Positions 1-9,375 of a stretch of 64,000 nt of DNA are shown here, piece by piece (position 1 is the stretch's first letter; each line of letters begins with the position of its first letter). Both the position numbers and the translations under genes were made by a program. Source of the DNA: Flavobacterium restrictum (GTDB lineage Bacteria; Bacteroidota; Bacteroidia; Flavobacteriales; Flavobacteriaceae); the NCBI RefSeq assembly GCF_007097245.1, contig NZ_VJZT01000009.1:85410-149409 (forward strand). The letters are read 5' to 3'. Below the pieces are notes generated by a model, which saw only the letters and a program-made list of their open reading frames with translations, did no database searches and was not told the origin of the DNA.

Positions 1-30
1 AAATAGGGCAAGGCTAAAAATGGCTTTCAT
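1..30 (-). CDS. Start of a further small exported protein, cut by the window edge
   Basis: Read on the minus strand, an ATG at 30-28 follows the stop of the DUF4252 gene by one base and opens a frame reading MKAIFSLALF, which looks like the start of a signal peptide. Only ten codons are visible. In flavobacteria a sigma factor operon of this kind often carries two consecutive DUF4252 genes, so a second DUF4252 protein is my guess, but nothing inside the window proves it. Confidence 0.5.
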   Translation of the reverse strand, partial: MKAIFSLALF

Positions 31-31
31 A

Positions 32-607
32 TTACTTTTTTCCTTTGGTTGCTTTTCTCAAATCGTCACCACCGGGAATTTTCATTTTATCGGTAAGGAC
101 CGAAAGTTCGTTCAAATCGAAATCCCCTGTCAAAGACATCAAAACGGTATCTTCGCCTTTGGCACCGTCAATAAACATCAACAATTCTTTTATTTGTGAA
201 TCTTTAACCCCTGATTTTACAAGTATTTTGATGTTTCTGCCGTTGTTATTCACGCGCATGAGTTCCTCTAATCCTGCGGTTTTCATGTATTTGTCGGCAG
301 CAATTTTCATTTCCCCTTCTACCCTAGCACTTTTGGTGGTAAACACTTTGAGGTTGTCTAACTTCTTGATAAGATTCAGGTATTGTTGCGTTTCCTTGTC
401 AGAGGCATCCACTTTGACTTTACTCATCAATTCAAACATTTTCTTGTTGACAACAATCGAAGTGACATCGTCCTGACCATCAAATTTATCGAAAGTCGCT
501 TGCGCAAAAAAGGGACTCGTAAGGAGTATTAAAAGTAGTGTAAAAAATCCTTTTGAGATCCATGAAGTAGTTGCGATAGTACTGTTTTTTGAAAATAGTG
601 TTTTCAT
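32..607 (-). CDS. DUF4252 domain-containing exported protein
   Basis: 191 aa. A hydrophobic segment at about residues 19-36 ending in FFAQ looks like a cleavable signal peptide, so the protein should be periplasmic or surface exposed. The mature part, with VNKKMFELMSKV and a C-terminal half rich in short beta/alpha elements (LMFIDGAKGEDTVLMSLTGDFDLNEL), fits the DUF4252 family, whose function is unknown. It is the third gene of a minus-strand operon headed by an ECF sigma factor. That suggests it is either a target of that sigma factor or part of its signalling chain (inference). The family call rests on recognition of the overall pattern, not on a catalytic motif. Confidence 0.75.
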   Translation of the reverse strand: MKTLFSKNSTIATTSWISKGFFTLLLILLTSPFFAQATFDKFDGQDDVTSIVVNKKMFELMSKVKVDASDKETQQYLNLIKKLDNLKVFTTKSARVEGEMKIAADKYMKTAGLEELMRVNNNGRNIKILVKSGVKDSQIKELLMFIDGAKGEDTVLMSLTGDFDLNELSVLTDKMKIPGGDDLRKATKGKK

Positions 608-666
608 TTTGTTATTTGTTTTTAATTTTTTGATTTAATTTTTGACTTTTGTTTTTTGACTTCCTC

Positions 667-1116
667 TTATTTAGTAAAGATTTCATCTTTGGAATTATCG
701 TATTCTTGAATGTACTGCACACTTCCTATGCCGGTGTTTACGTGATTAGACAATAATGCTAATGCTTTTTGGGTAGCTTTGAAAGCTTCATCAGGATTGG
801 TATAAGTTCCTAATTTTTCATGAGCATCAACTGGATTGCTGCTGGTGTAAACATACATCCCAACGCCGAGTAAAACAACAACCGAAGCCGCAATAGACAA
901 CCAAGCAAAACTGCTTTTTTTAGTTTTTAGTTGTATTTCTCGGGATATCGTTTGCTCTTTTGCTAAAGAGAAATAACCAAATAATGGCTTGTATTGTTCG
1001 AGATGCTGCGCAACATCTGACCCAGAAAAGTAATTCGTCAACTCTTTTTCTTGAGCAATACTGGTTTCTCCTTGAAAGTATTTTTCTAGTAATCGTTCTA
1101 TTTTAGTGTGTTCCAT
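667..1116 (-). CDS. Small single-pass membrane protein, likely anti-sigma-like partner of the ECF factor
   Basis: 149 aa. The N-terminal 70 residues are soluble and charged (IERLLEKYFQGETS...EKELTNYF), a pattern seen in Bacteroidota anti-sigma proteins and zinc-finger-less anti-sigma-like proteins. One transmembrane helix follows at about 71-91 (SIAASVVVLLGVGMYVYT), then a short extracytoplasmic tail. The start codon overlaps the end of the sigma factor gene by 14 bp, so the two are probably translationally coupled. Overlap and topology make a sigma/anti-sigma pair the best inference. No conserved ZAS zinc ligands (HxxxCxxC) are visible, so a different membrane protein of the same operon type is possible. 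Confidence 0.65.
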   Translation of the reverse strand: MEHTKIERLLEKYFQGETSIAQEKELTNYFSGSDVAQHLEQYKPLFGYFSLAKEQTISREIQLKTKKSSFAWLSIAASVVVLLGVGMYVYTSSNPVDAHEKLGTYTNPDEAFKATQKALALLSNHVNTGIGSVQYIQEYDNSKDEIFTK

Positions 1117-1612
1117 AGCGGTGTGTTTGGGTCATAAATTCGCGAATCGTTTTTCTGGCTCTTGAAAGGGCTACGCGAATCGCAGTTTCGTTCATGTTCA
1201 TAATTTTGGCAATTTCTTCAAATTCGCATTGTTCTATATCGCGCAGTTGAATTATTAACCGTTGTTGTTCTGGCAATTGATTGATGATTTTTTCGACCCA
1301 ATTTAAACTGTCAATATCCTCCATTTTTTGCTGTAAACTGGGTTCTCTATCGGTATAATTGTCGTGTACAATTTTTAAATTGCTGGCTCTTTTTGATTTT
1401 AATTGATCCAAACAATAATTTTTGGTCATGGTCATTGCCAGTGCTTCTACACTATTATAACGGTCTAATCCTTCGTTTTTTGTCCATAATTTAACCAAAA
1501 TTTCTTGAGTCGCATCTTCGGCTTCTTCGGAGCTTATGAGCAATCGCTTGGCCAATCGAAAGACTTTGTCTTTGAAGGGAGCAATTAACTGTACAAACTC
1601 ATTTTGATTCAT
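1103..1612 (-). CDS. RNA polymerase ECF-type sigma-70 factor
   Basis: 169 aa. Region 2 is recognisable at about 10-75 (DKVFRLAKRLLISSEEAEDATQEILVKLW), and region 4 at about 110-160 with the helix-turn-helix stretch LPEQQRLIIQLRDIEQCEFEEIAKIMNMNETAIRVALSRAR (given here as the span 113-153). It redirects RNA polymerase to a small regulon. It is the first gene of a minus-strand operon with a membrane protein and DUF4252 proteins. It is divergently arranged to the S41 peptidase, with 125 bp between the starts. The stimulus is unknown. Confidence 0.92.
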   Translation of the reverse strand: MNQNEFVQLIAPFKDKVFRLAKRLLISSEEAEDATQEILVKLWTKNEGLDRYNSVEALAMTMTKNYCLDQLKSKRASNLKIVHDNYTDREPSLQQKMEDIDSLNWVEKIINQLPEQQRLIIQLRDIEQCEFEEIAKIMNMNETAIRVALSRARKTIREFMTQTHRYGTH

Positions 1613-1737
1613 AAAAGGAACTTTTTAACTGGGGTTATTTTATCTAGACGAGACACTTTTATTTTTGTTACAAATAGTTCTAAAAATAAAACTAAAGTAC
1701 CTATTTTTACGTTGATTCTATAAATCAAATTCAAAAC

Positions 1738-3189
1738 ATGAAAACAACAATCAAATTTACGCTGTTCTTATTTGTAAGCCTTTTTATTTTCCAAAGTTGC
1801 CAAGATAACGATGACGTTGCGGCACCAAAAAACCTAGAAATCCAAAACTTTATTTGGAAAGGAATGAATCAGTATTATTTATGGCAAAGTAGCGTTCCCA
1901 ATCTAGCCGACGATAAATTTGCAAATCAAGAAGCACTAAATACTTTTTTGTCAGGATACAGCACGCCCGAAGAGTTGTTTGATGCCTTGCGAGTGGCCAA
2001 GACTATTGACCGTTTCAGCTGGATTGTAGATGATTATTTGACCCTAGAACAATCCTTTCAAGGTACAACTAAAAATAATGGCGTTGATTTTGGTTTGAGT
2101 TACAAACCCAACAGCACCACCGAAATTTTTGGATATGTACGTTATATTTTGCCTAATTCTGATGCGTCTACCAAAGCCATCAAACGGGGCGATATGTTCA
2201 CTGCCGTAAATGGGACGCAATTGACCGTAGCCAATTATCAAAAATTACTCTTGGAAGCCGATAGCTATACCCTAAACCTAGCCTATTACAATGGAACGAC
2301 CATTGTCGATAACGGAAAATCGGTAGCGTTAACAAAAACGGTCTTGAACGAGAATCCCATTTTTATCAATAAAGTCATTACAGCTGGAACGCATAAAATA
2401 GGCTATATGATGTACAATGGTTTTTTTGCAAATTATGATACCCAGTTGAATGAGGCCTTTGGAACCTTAAAAGAAGACGGAAAAATTACAGATTTAGTAC
2501 TGGATTTACGTTACAATGGTGGTGGATCTGTACAAACTGCAACGCGATTGGCCAGTATGATTACGGGACAATTTACAGGACAAATTTTTGCCAAACAACA
2601 ATGGAACGAGAAAGTAGAATCCTATTACAGCACCAATAATCCGGATGCTTTGAAGAATTTCTTTACTGACAAAATAGAAACTACGCCTATCAACATGTTG
2701 AAATTGACCAAAATATACATTTTAACAACGGGAAGTACCGCATCGGCTAGTGAGTTGGTTATTAATGGGTTGAAACCTTTTATAGATGTAGTTCAAATTG
2801 GTGATAAGACTATTGGAAAAAATGTAGGTTCCATAACGCTATACGACTCTCCTACTTTTGGTAAAGAAAACAGAAATCCAAATCACAAATACGCCATGCA
2901 ACCTTTGGTACTAAAAATAGTGAATGCTGCTGGTTTTGGTGATTATCAAACAGGATTGGTTCCAACTTACCAACAAGCGGAGACCATTAGTACTTTTGGT
3001 GTTTTGGGCGATACTAGCGAACCTTTATTGAGCACCGCCATTAGCAAAATTACAGGCACAAACAAAATAATCAAACAACCGCAAGGCAAAACATTTGACT
3101 ATTTTAAAGACGCCAAAGCCATGAAAGGCTTACAAAACCAAATGTATCTCGAAAAAGCACCAGAAGGTTTATTGAAAGCATTAGAATAG
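1738..3189 (+). CDS. S41 family C-terminal-processing-like peptidase, lipoprotein
   Basis: 483 aa. A lipoprotein signal peptide ends at the lipobox FIFQSC (Cys21), so it should be membrane anchored on the periplasmic side. A PDZ-like segment lies at about 110-190 (GFVRYILPNSDASTKAIKRGD-type substrate groove). The S41 protease core follows: LVLDLRYNGGG at about 253, then LTTGSTASASE near 332 carrying the nucleophilic serine, and IGDKTIGKNVG near 358 carrying the general-base lysine. Such CtpA/tail-specific relatives cut proteins near their C-termini in the periplasm. The gene stands alone, divergent from the ECF operon, and is followed by a strong terminator hairpin. Confidence 0.9.
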   Translation: MKTTIKFTLFLFVSLFIFQSCQDNDDVAAPKNLEIQNFIWKGMNQYYLWQSSVPNLADDKFANQEALNTFLSGYSTPEELFDALRVAKTIDRFSWIVDDYLTLEQSFQGTTKNNGVDFGLSYKPNSTTEIFGYVRYILPNSDASTKAIKRGDMFTAVNGTQLTVANYQKLLLEADSYTLNLAYYNGTTIVDNGKSVALTKTVLNENPIFINKVITAGTHKIGYMMYNGFFANYDTQLNEAFGTLKEDGKITDLVLDLRYNGGGSVQTATRLASMITGQFTGQIFAKQQWNEKVESYYSTNNPDALKNFFTDKIETTPINMLKLTKIYILTTGSTASASELVINGLKPFIDVVQIGDKTIGKNVGSITLYDSPTFGKENRNPNHKYAMQPLVLKIVNAAGFGDYQTGLVPTYQQAETISTFGVLGDTSEPLLSTAISKITGTNKIIKQPQGKTFDYFKDAKAMKGLQNQMYLEKAPEGLLKALE

Positions 3190-3205
3190 AAAAACATAAA
3201 ATACA

Positions 3206-3238
3206 AGAAAGGCTTTCGATACTGAAAGCCTTTTTTTA
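3206..3238 (+). terminator. Rho-independent terminator after the S41 peptidase gene
   Basis: AGGCTTTC, a short loop and GAAAGCCT form a stem that runs into seven T residues, 17 bp after the stop codon. Confidence 0.85.
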
Positions 3239-3242
3239 TGCC

Positions 3243-3276
3243 ACAAAAAACCCGTTTCAAATACATGAAACGGGAA
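3243..3276 (-). terminator. Rho-independent terminator of the btuB-like gene
   Basis: CCCGTTTC and GAAACGGG form an 8-bp stem with an 8-nt loop. Read on the minus strand it is followed by six T, so it ends the transcript of the TonB-dependent receptor. Confidence 0.8.
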
Positions 3277-3308
3277 TTAAGAACTAAAAAATTAACTAAA
3301 AATTCTGG

Positions 3309-5267
3309 TTATAAATAAAAGTTTAATCCCAATTTGAAATTTCTACCTTGGGTATTGTAACCTACATTTTCTACAAACTTGGCATTCAAAATATTCGTTA
3401 CCGCTGCAAAAACCGACATTCTATTTTTTACCAAATCATACTTCACCGAAGCATTAACTAATTGGTAAGATCCTAAAACAACTTTTTGAGTAGCATAGGT
3501 ATTTCCGTCAAAAAAAGCATCATTTCTACTAGCTACATATTGATAGGTTGCATTAAAAAACAATCGATTGGTCGCCTGAAAATCCAAACTTGAATTGACT
3601 TTATGTTTAGGAATCAAACGATCAAAAGCTTCGTCTACTTGCGTAAAAGTATAATTAGATTTCCATTTGAGGTTTTTGCTCAAGGCAAAAGTCACTTCGG
3701 TTTCGATACCTTTAGCTTTATTTAAACCATCAATATTTATATAATTGCCCGCAAAAGTTACTGGATTGTAGTAAAACCCAATAAAGTTTGTTTGCTCTCT
3801 ATAAAAAGCTACAGCATTCAAGGTGATTTTTTTGGCAAGTAATTGCGTTTCAAATCCCGCTTCAATAGTGCTGTTTTTTTCTGGTGTCAAAGCGGTATTT
3901 CCGTATTCAGAGTACAATTGGTACAAACTTGGTGTTACAAAAGCTGTACTGTAAGAGGAAATGACTTTTAACGGAATTGTTTTAAAATCAAACGACGGAT
4001 TCACATTATAAACCAATTGGTTTCCGTATTCGCTGTGGTTATTCCATCGCACTCCTACATTCAAATTTAATCCAAAATCCGAATTATAAACGCCCGTAAA
4101 GTAGGGATCAACCATGTTAAATTTGGTACTTTCTTTGGCAATACTGCTATAAGGAGTCCTACTATTCATATCCTGAAACTGGTATTGTACACCAGTAACA
4201 ATAAAAAAAGTATCGTTGAAAACATATTTATTAAATCCATCTACGTTAACACTACGCGATTCATATTGCGAAAATCCAACCGTATTACTGTAACTATCCC
4301 AATCGTGGTAGGAACGAATCAATTTATTGAAGCTGGAATTTAAGTTAAATTCGCCTTTTGCATATTTGTATTTAGGCGTGAATCCCAAACGAAATTGTTT
4401 CGAAATCGAATTGTTTACTTTCACATCGTTGCTCCCCGTATTATCATAAGCGCCATCGTAATCTAAATTGAATCGGTCAAAATTACCAAAAAAATCAAGT
4501 GTTAGTTTATCCGTTGCTTTGTAACCCAGCCTAGCCAAAGTATTTATTCTCGAAAAACGATCGCTTTCGTAATTACTATTTTTTGTAGGTTCTGCAATTT
4601 GTGACATTCCGTTCGTTTCGGTACTGTTCAAAGAGGCTAAATACTTGACTTTGGCACCGCTACCATTAACCATTATCCCTTGATTGTAATCGTTTAGCTG
4701 TGTCGATTTGGCCACCGCAGTAGTATTGGTTCCCATAGTCATGTAAGCATTTCCTGCAATTGCTTTTTTACTAGATTTTTTCAATGTAATGTTGATAACA
4801 CCAGTAGCAGCACCTGATCCGTACAAAGTACTCGAGGCACCTTTCATGATTTCAATGCGCTCGACTTGCTCAACAGGCAACAATCTCAAATCATATTCCA
4901 TTCCAATTCCAGATGCATCCGTAACTGGAATTCCGTCAATCAAAATAAGGACTTGTGCATTTTTGCCCCCACGAATGTAGTACCCTAAATTTTTTCCAGC
5001 GGTACTTTTGTTCCCATTCACTTCAATACCAGCAACCGTATTCAAGAGATTCGCAATGCTTTGACCAGCATTGTTTTTTAAGTCTTGGGGTGTAATTGTT
5101 GTAATTACTTTACCTGATTTTTCTTTTGCCAAAGCAAATTTAGAATCTAAAACAACCACTTCGTCCAATTGATTCTTGGAGACAATGGTGTCTTTTTTTT
5201 GCTGTGACCAGGCACCAGCAGTCATTAGTACGCACAACGCACTAATACGAACGATTTTGTTGTTCAT
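3309..5267 (-). CDS. btuB: TonB-dependent outer-membrane receptor for cobalamin (BtuB-like)
   Basis: 652 aa. A signal peptide (ALCVLMTAGAWSQ) precedes a plug domain at about 45-160. The plug carries GYYIRGGKNAQVLILIDGIP and RIEIMKGASSTLYGSGAATGVIN, typical of BtuB/vitamin B12 receptors. The rest is a 22-strand-type barrel ending in an aromatic-rich terminal strand (NFKLGLNFYL), the signal for outer-membrane insertion. The substrate is assigned from the cobalamin riboswitch directly upstream and from the divergent BtuFCD-like importer. The protein would take cobalamin or cobinamide across the outer membrane using TonB-ExbBD energy. No ton/exb genes are in the window. Confidence 0.9.
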   Translation of the reverse strand: MNNKIVRISALCVLMTAGAWSQQKKDTIVSKNQLDEVVVLDSKFALAKEKSGKVITTITPQDLKNNAGQSIANLLNTVAGIEVNGNKSTAGKNLGYYIRGGKNAQVLILIDGIPVTDASGIGMEYDLRLLPVEQVERIEIMKGASSTLYGSGAATGVINITLKKSSKKAIAGNAYMTMGTNTTAVAKSTQLNDYNQGIMVNGSGAKVKYLASLNSTETNGMSQIAEPTKNSNYESDRFSRINTLARLGYKATDKLTLDFFGNFDRFNLDYDGAYDNTGSNDVKVNNSISKQFRLGFTPKYKYAKGEFNLNSSFNKLIRSYHDWDSYSNTVGFSQYESRSVNVDGFNKYVFNDTFFIVTGVQYQFQDMNSRTPYSSIAKESTKFNMVDPYFTGVYNSDFGLNLNVGVRWNNHSEYGNQLVYNVNPSFDFKTIPLKVISSYSTAFVTPSLYQLYSEYGNTALTPEKNSTIEAGFETQLLAKKITLNAVAFYREQTNFIGFYYNPVTFAGNYINIDGLNKAKGIETEVTFALSKNLKWKSNYTFTQVDEAFDRLIPKHKVNSSLDFQATNRLFFNATYQYVASRNDAFFDGNTYATQKVVLGSYQLVNASVKYDLVKNRMSVFAAVTNILNAKFVENVGYNTQGRNFKLGLNFYL

Positions 5268-5377
5268 TTAAAACATTTTTAATAACAGTTTATCCTGTTA
5301 TGTGACTAAAAATGGGAGAAAAGCATGAAATTACCCATACCCAAACCTTTTTTCCCGAAAGTTTGATACTATTGTAA

Positions 5378-5625
5378 ATAAGGCAGGTCTCCTGGCTTGC
5401 ATCATGTTGTTTACCTTCCCATTCCAATTTAGATTTAGGATTTTTAATTTTAGAGAAATCTAAAATCTGAATTCTAAAATCTACGATTTAAAACAGTGGT
5501 TTGTAGCTAACAACACGTTTTTATAGCTTACAGTTGCGGGAACAGCTCGGGATTTAGGATTTTAGATTACAAATTTTTTAGCTATCAGATTGGATACAAC
5601 ATGAAACTTTAAATATGAAAACTGA
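5378..5625 (-). promoter_or_regulatory. Cobalamin (AdoCbl) riboswitch controlling btuB
   Basis: On the minus strand the leader contains the conserved parts of a B12 riboswitch in the right order. GCTGTTCCCGCAACTGTAAG lies at about 5545-5526. CCACTG follows, then an AT-rich peripheral extension, then TGGGAAGG. The B12 box AAGCCAGGAGACCTGCC is at 5398-5382. It should bind adenosylcobalamin and lower expression of the receptor when B12 is plentiful. The boundaries are approximate because the first stem is not clearly delimited. The segment 5625-5838 holds no other feature I can support. Confidence 0.92.
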
Positions 5626-5838
5626 AGTCTTTCACTCGATTCCCTTTTAATGCCGTTTTATAAAAAACAGCAACCTCAATACAGCAGCAAATATAGGTGC
5701 TTTTTACGGTAAATAAAAGCAGCTTTTTGAGAAATTGTTCCTCTTGGGTTACACTACTTAAGTTCAAATGGCAAACTCCTTTTGTTGCTCCTTTTGACCA
5801 AAAAAATAAACAAGATGATTTATGTAAAAACAAAATGA

Positions 5839-5846
5839 TACTTTTG
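5839..5846 (+). promoter_or_regulatory. Bacteroidota -7 promoter element before the btuF-like gene
   Basis: TACTTTTG fits the consensus TAnnTTTG and lies 15 bp before the start codon at 5861, giving a very short leader. The ABC importer therefore seems to have its own promoter rather than sharing the minus-strand riboswitch. Confidence 0.6.
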
Positions 5847-5860
5847 TCAAAACTATTTCG

Positions 5861-7000
5861 ATGAGGACATTAAAAAAATATGCGCTTTTAATTTTTATCT
5901 TTTGTTTTTGTCTCCAATGCAAAAAAGAGGAAAAAAGCCAGCCCCAAACCACGACAACCACCAATACAATTCATTACGCCAAAGGTTTTGAAATCTACAA
6001 ACACAACCAGTATTCCGTTCTAAAAGTGACGCAACCTTGGCCAAATGCAACGACTACTTTTACCTATGTTTTGAAAGAAAAAGGAAGTGTTATTCCTGAA
6101 GAATATGCTTCATTTCCACAAATTACTATTCCCATAAAAAGCATTGTAATTACCTCCACAACCCACGTTCCGCCGTTAGAATTACTAGGCGTTGAAAACA
6201 CAATTATTGGATTTCCAAACACGGATTACATCTCTTCATCAAAAACAAGAAGCCGAATTGACCAAGGAAAAATAAGAGAAGTAGGCAGTAACGAAACCTT
6301 AAACACCGAAGTTTTACTCGATATGCAACCGGATGTTATCGTGAGTTTTGGACTCAATGCCACTAATCCAACATTGGATTTATTACAAAAAAACGGATTG
6401 AAAGTCCTGCTCAATGGCGACTGGAACGAACAATCACCATTAGGAAAAGCCGAATGGATTAAGTTTTTTGGTGCCTTATATGGTTTAGATGCTAAAGCCA
6501 ATACCGTTTTTAATCAAATAGAACAATCGTATACCAAAACACTACAATTAGCCCAAAAAGCAACCACAAAACCAACCGTTCTTTGTGGTGCCACGTATCA
6601 AGAGCAGTGGTATGTGCCTCAAGGCGAAAGTTGGGCAGCACTGTTTTTGAAAGAAGCTAAAACAAACTATTTATGGCAAAATACCAAAGGCACAGGAAGT
6701 CTCACTGTACCCTTTGAAAACGTATTAGTACAAGCAAAAAATGCCGATTTTTGGTTTGCTCCTGGTGACTTTTCGACATTAAAACAACTGCTTGATAGCA
6801 ATCCGCATTACTCGGAATTTGATGCTTTTAAAAATAAAAAAGTATTTTCGTATGCTTTGAACAAAGGAGCAAAAGGCGGCATTATGTATTTTGAATTGGC
6901 AGGATCCAGACCAGATTGGGTACTGCAAGACATGATTGCTATTTTTCATCCCGAATTACTCCCAAATTACAAACCCGTTTTTTTTCAAAAACTACAGTAA
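5861..7000 (+). CDS. ABC importer substrate-binding lipoprotein (BtuF/FecB-like)
   Basis: 379 aa. The lipoprotein signal ends at FCLQC (Cys20), followed by a charged, threonine-rich linker (QPQTTTTTNT). The body is a class III periplasmic binding protein: the first lobe holds KSIVITSTTHVPPLELLGVENTIIG and VLLDMQPDVIVSFG, and the second lobe holds FENVLVQAKNADFWFAPGDF. It should deliver ligand to the permease encoded next. Position between the riboswitch-controlled receptor and FecCD/ATPase genes makes cobalamin the likely ligand, but this family also handles heme and siderophores. The stop at 7000 lies two bases before the preferred start of the permease. Confidence 0.85.
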   Translation: MRTLKKYALLIFIFCFCLQCKKEEKSQPQTTTTTNTIHYAKGFEIYKHNQYSVLKVTQPWPNATTTFTYVLKEKGSVIPEEYASFPQITIPIKSIVITSTTHVPPLELLGVENTIIGFPNTDYISSSKTRSRIDQGKIREVGSNETLNTEVLLDMQPDVIVSFGLNATNPTLDLLQKNGLKVLLNGDWNEQSPLGKAEWIKFFGALYGLDAKANTVFNQIEQSYTKTLQLAQKATTKPTVLCGATYQEQWYVPQGESWAALFLKEAKTNYLWQNTKGTGSLTVPFENVLVQAKNADFWFAPGDFSTLKQLLDSNPHYSEFDAFKNKKVFSYALNKGAKGGIMYFELAGSRPDWVLQDMIAIFHPELLPNYKPVFFQKLQ

Positions 7001-7001
7001 C

Positions 7002-8033
7002 TTGCACTTAAAAAACCGAAATACACTATTATTTTCACTCCTATTTCTAGGCGTAGTGCTCTTATTTATAGTAAATATTAGTTTAGGATCGGTTGCTATT
7101 CCAGTAAAAGAGGTATTCAACTGTTTGTTTACCAACCAGCCCAGCAAAGAAACTTGGCAATACATCATTTTAGAATTTAGAGTGCCCAAAGCCATTACAG
7201 CCGTAATTGTTGGAGCTGGATTATCAATTAGTGGCTTGTTGATGCAAACCTTATTTAGGAATCCATTGGCAGGACCTTATGTACTGGGTTTGAGTTCTGG
7301 TGCTAGTTTGGGAGTGGCAATAGTTATTCTAGGTGCTGGATTTTTGCCTCCGTATTTGGCTGCGCTTTTATTATCGTCTTACGCCATTATTATGGCCTCC
7401 AGTTTGGGTAGTTTTTTGGTTTTACTAGCGGTATTATCCATTTCGTTACGTTTAAAAGATACCATGGCGATTTTAATTGTGGGGCTAATGTTTGGCAGCT
7501 TTACTGGTGCTATTGTGAGTACGCTCACTTATTTTAGCACCGCAGAACAGTTACAAAAATTTACATTTTGGTCTATGGGTTCTTTAGGCAATCTGTCTTG
7601 GACTTCGATTGGATTGTTAGCCATTTGTGTATTTACAGGATTACTATTGAGCGTTTTGTGCATTAAACCACTCAATGCGTTGCTACTAGGCGAAAATTAC
7701 GCCAAAAGTATGGGATTGAATTATAAGAAAACACGTTTTATAATCCTCTTGGCCACAAGCCTTTTGGCAGGGAGCATTACTGCATTTGCTGGTCCTATTG
7801 CCTTTGTGGGATTGGCCGTTCCGCATATTGCCAAATTGGTATTTCAAACCAGTAACCACCAAATATTGTTTTGGAGTACGCTGCTTTTTGGAGCGATAAC
7901 CATGTTGATTTGCGACAGCATTTCGCAGTTACCTGGAAGTGATTTAACGTTGCCTATCAATGCAGTAACCTCTATTTTTGGGGCACCAATTGTGATTTGG
8001 TTACTCGTTCGGAAACAAAAAAATAGTCGCTAA
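7002..8033 (+). CDS. FecCD/BtuC-family ABC transporter permease
   Basis: About 343 aa from a TTG at 7002. An upstream in-frame ATG at 6936 would give 365 aa but overlap the binding-protein gene by 65 bp and add a tail with no family character, so I prefer 7002. Roughly ten transmembrane helices are visible. The FecCD hallmarks FRVPKAITAVIVGAGLSISG and LFRNPLAGPYVLGLSSGA lie at about residues 45-95, the LGENYAKSMG coupling segment near 225, and AGPIAFVGLAVPHIAK near 265. It forms the membrane channel of the B12 importer. The stop overlaps the ATPase start by one base (TAATG). Confidence 0.9.
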   Translation: MHLKNRNTLLFSLLFLGVVLLFIVNISLGSVAIPVKEVFNCLFTNQPSKETWQYIILEFRVPKAITAVIVGAGLSISGLLMQTLFRNPLAGPYVLGLSSGASLGVAIVILGAGFLPPYLAALLLSSYAIIMASSLGSFLVLLAVLSISLRLKDTMAILIVGLMFGSFTGAIVSTLTYFSTAEQLQKFTFWSMGSLGNLSWTSIGLLAICVFTGLLLSVLCIKPLNALLLGENYAKSMGLNYKKTRFIILLATSLLAGSITAFAGPIAFVGLAVPHIAKLVFQTSNHQILFWSTLLFGAITMLICDSISQLPGSDLTLPINAVTSIFGAPIVIWLLVRKQKNSR

Positions 8034-8815
8034 TGAAAACTCCAATCCTCTTACAGGCTTCGAATATAAGCATTGGCTACGGCCATAAAAAAGCACAAAC
8101 GGTGGTGGCTTCCAATCTTTCTATTGCTTTGGCAAAAGGGAAACTCATTGCCTTGATTGGTGCTAATGGTATAGGAAAATCGACTTTATTAAAAACGATA
8201 ATTGGCATCCAAAAACCTTTAGAAGGAACCGTTTTATTGCATGACAAAAACATCCATTCGTATGATGCACTCGATTTAGCTCAAAATTTAAGTGTCGTTT
8301 TAACAGAGCAATTACCGCCAAGTAATTTGACCGTTTTTGAACTAGTGGCACTTGGCAGGCAGCCCTACACCAACTGGATTGGGACATTATCGCACGAGGA
8401 CGAAAAGCAAATTCAGCTTGCAATGGAGCTAACACAAATTAGCCATTTATCCCATAAAAAGCATTATGAAATCAGCGACGGACAACTCCAAAAAGTATTG
8501 ATTGCAAGAGCTTTGGCACAAGACACGCCTTTGATAATTCTGGATGAACCCACTACGCATTTGGATTTACTGCACAAAGTTTCGTTGTTAAAACTCTTAA
8601 AAAAACTCACGCATGAAACGGGAAAATGCATCTTATTCTCGACTCACGATATTGATATGGCGATACAAATTACAGATGAAATGATTATCATGACGCCCGA
8701 AATGGTAGTGCAAGACCAACCCTGTAATTTGATTACCAAAGGCAGCTTCAATACCTTATTCAAAGACGAACATATTGTTTTTGATAACGAAAAAGGGAAG
8801 TTTGTAATAACTTAA
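8033..8815 (+). CDS. ABC transporter ATP-binding protein (BtuD/FecE-like)
   Basis: 260 aa. Walker A is GANGIGKST at about 43-51, the Q-loop region TEQLPPSN near 88, a signature-like ISDGQLQKVLIARAL near 143-157 (SDGQ instead of SGGQ), Walker B LIILDEPTTHLD near 163-174, and the switch histidine in FSTHD. It energises the permease encoded upstream, with a TAATG overlap indicating coupled translation. The altered signature motif is a known variant in this subfamily and need not impair function. Confidence 0.92.
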   Translation: MKTPILLQASNISIGYGHKKAQTVVASNLSIALAKGKLIALIGANGIGKSTLLKTIIGIQKPLEGTVLLHDKNIHSYDALDLAQNLSVVLTEQLPPSNLTVFELVALGRQPYTNWIGTLSHEDEKQIQLAMELTQISHLSHKKHYEISDGQLQKVLIARALAQDTPLIILDEPTTHLDLLHKVSLLKLLKKLTHETGKCILFSTHDIDMAIQITDEMIIMTPEMVVQDQPCNLITKGSFNTLFKDEHIVFDNEKGKFVIT

Positions 8816-8854
8816 AAGCCCCCTAACCACCGAAGGGGGAATTAGATACAAATC

Positions 8855-9325
8855 TTAAATACGCAACTTTATAACTGAAATCTGCCTTTTGGCTTCGCCC
8901 ACTACAAAAGCAACTGAATTTGCAATATTAAAACTCCGGATTAGGGGTGACATTGGGATGGTTAAATGATTTTTGGGATCAAATAAACCCAGTATTTCTT
9001 GACTCAAACCCACACTTTCTTTACCAAAAACCAACCAATCGCCATCTTGAAATTCGGCTTCATAAATGGATGTTGTCGCGTGAGAACTCATCAAGAAAAC
9101 TCGGGATTTGTCTGGAATTTGCGTAATCCATTCTTGGATATTTTGATATTCGGTTACGTCAAGATGCACCCAATAATCGAGTCCAGAACGTTTCAGATTT
9201 TTATCATTGATGACAAACCCAAACGGATGAATGAGGTGCAAACGACTTTGGGTACCCACACACAAGCGACCAATATTGCCGGTATTATTGGGTATTTCGG
9301 GTTCGACTAAAACTATATTTAACAT
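8855..9325 (-). CDS. trmL: tRNA (cytidine(34)-2'-O)-methyltransferase TrmL
   Basis: 156 aa, the usual length for the family. It is a minimal SPOUT methyltransferase: IVLVEPEIPNNTGNIGRLC at the N-terminus, LVFGKESVGLSQEI at about 95-108 and IPMSPLIRSFNIANSVAFV at about 123-141, the trefoil-knot SAM site. It methylates the wobble ribose of tRNA-Leu isoacceptors in the cytoplasm. It stands near another RNA-modification gene, with which it may form an operon (50 bp gap). Confidence 0.93.
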   Translation of the reverse strand: MLNIVLVEPEIPNNTGNIGRLCVGTQSRLHLIHPFGFVINDKNLKRSGLDYWVHLDVTEYQNIQEWITQIPDKSRVFLMSSHATTSIYEAEFQDGDWLVFGKESVGLSQEILGLFDPKNHLTIPMSPLIRSFNIANSVAFVVGEAKRQISVIKLRI

Positions 9326-9375
9326 ATTTCTTTAAAGTATTAATTAGTAAGTCGTAAGCATTAAAACTTCATAAC

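Noticed and set aside
5609..5964. Two short minus-strand frames upstream of the riboswitch
   Set aside because: Low-complexity frames overlapping the btuF-like gene start and the riboswitch region; no ribosome site or conserved residues.
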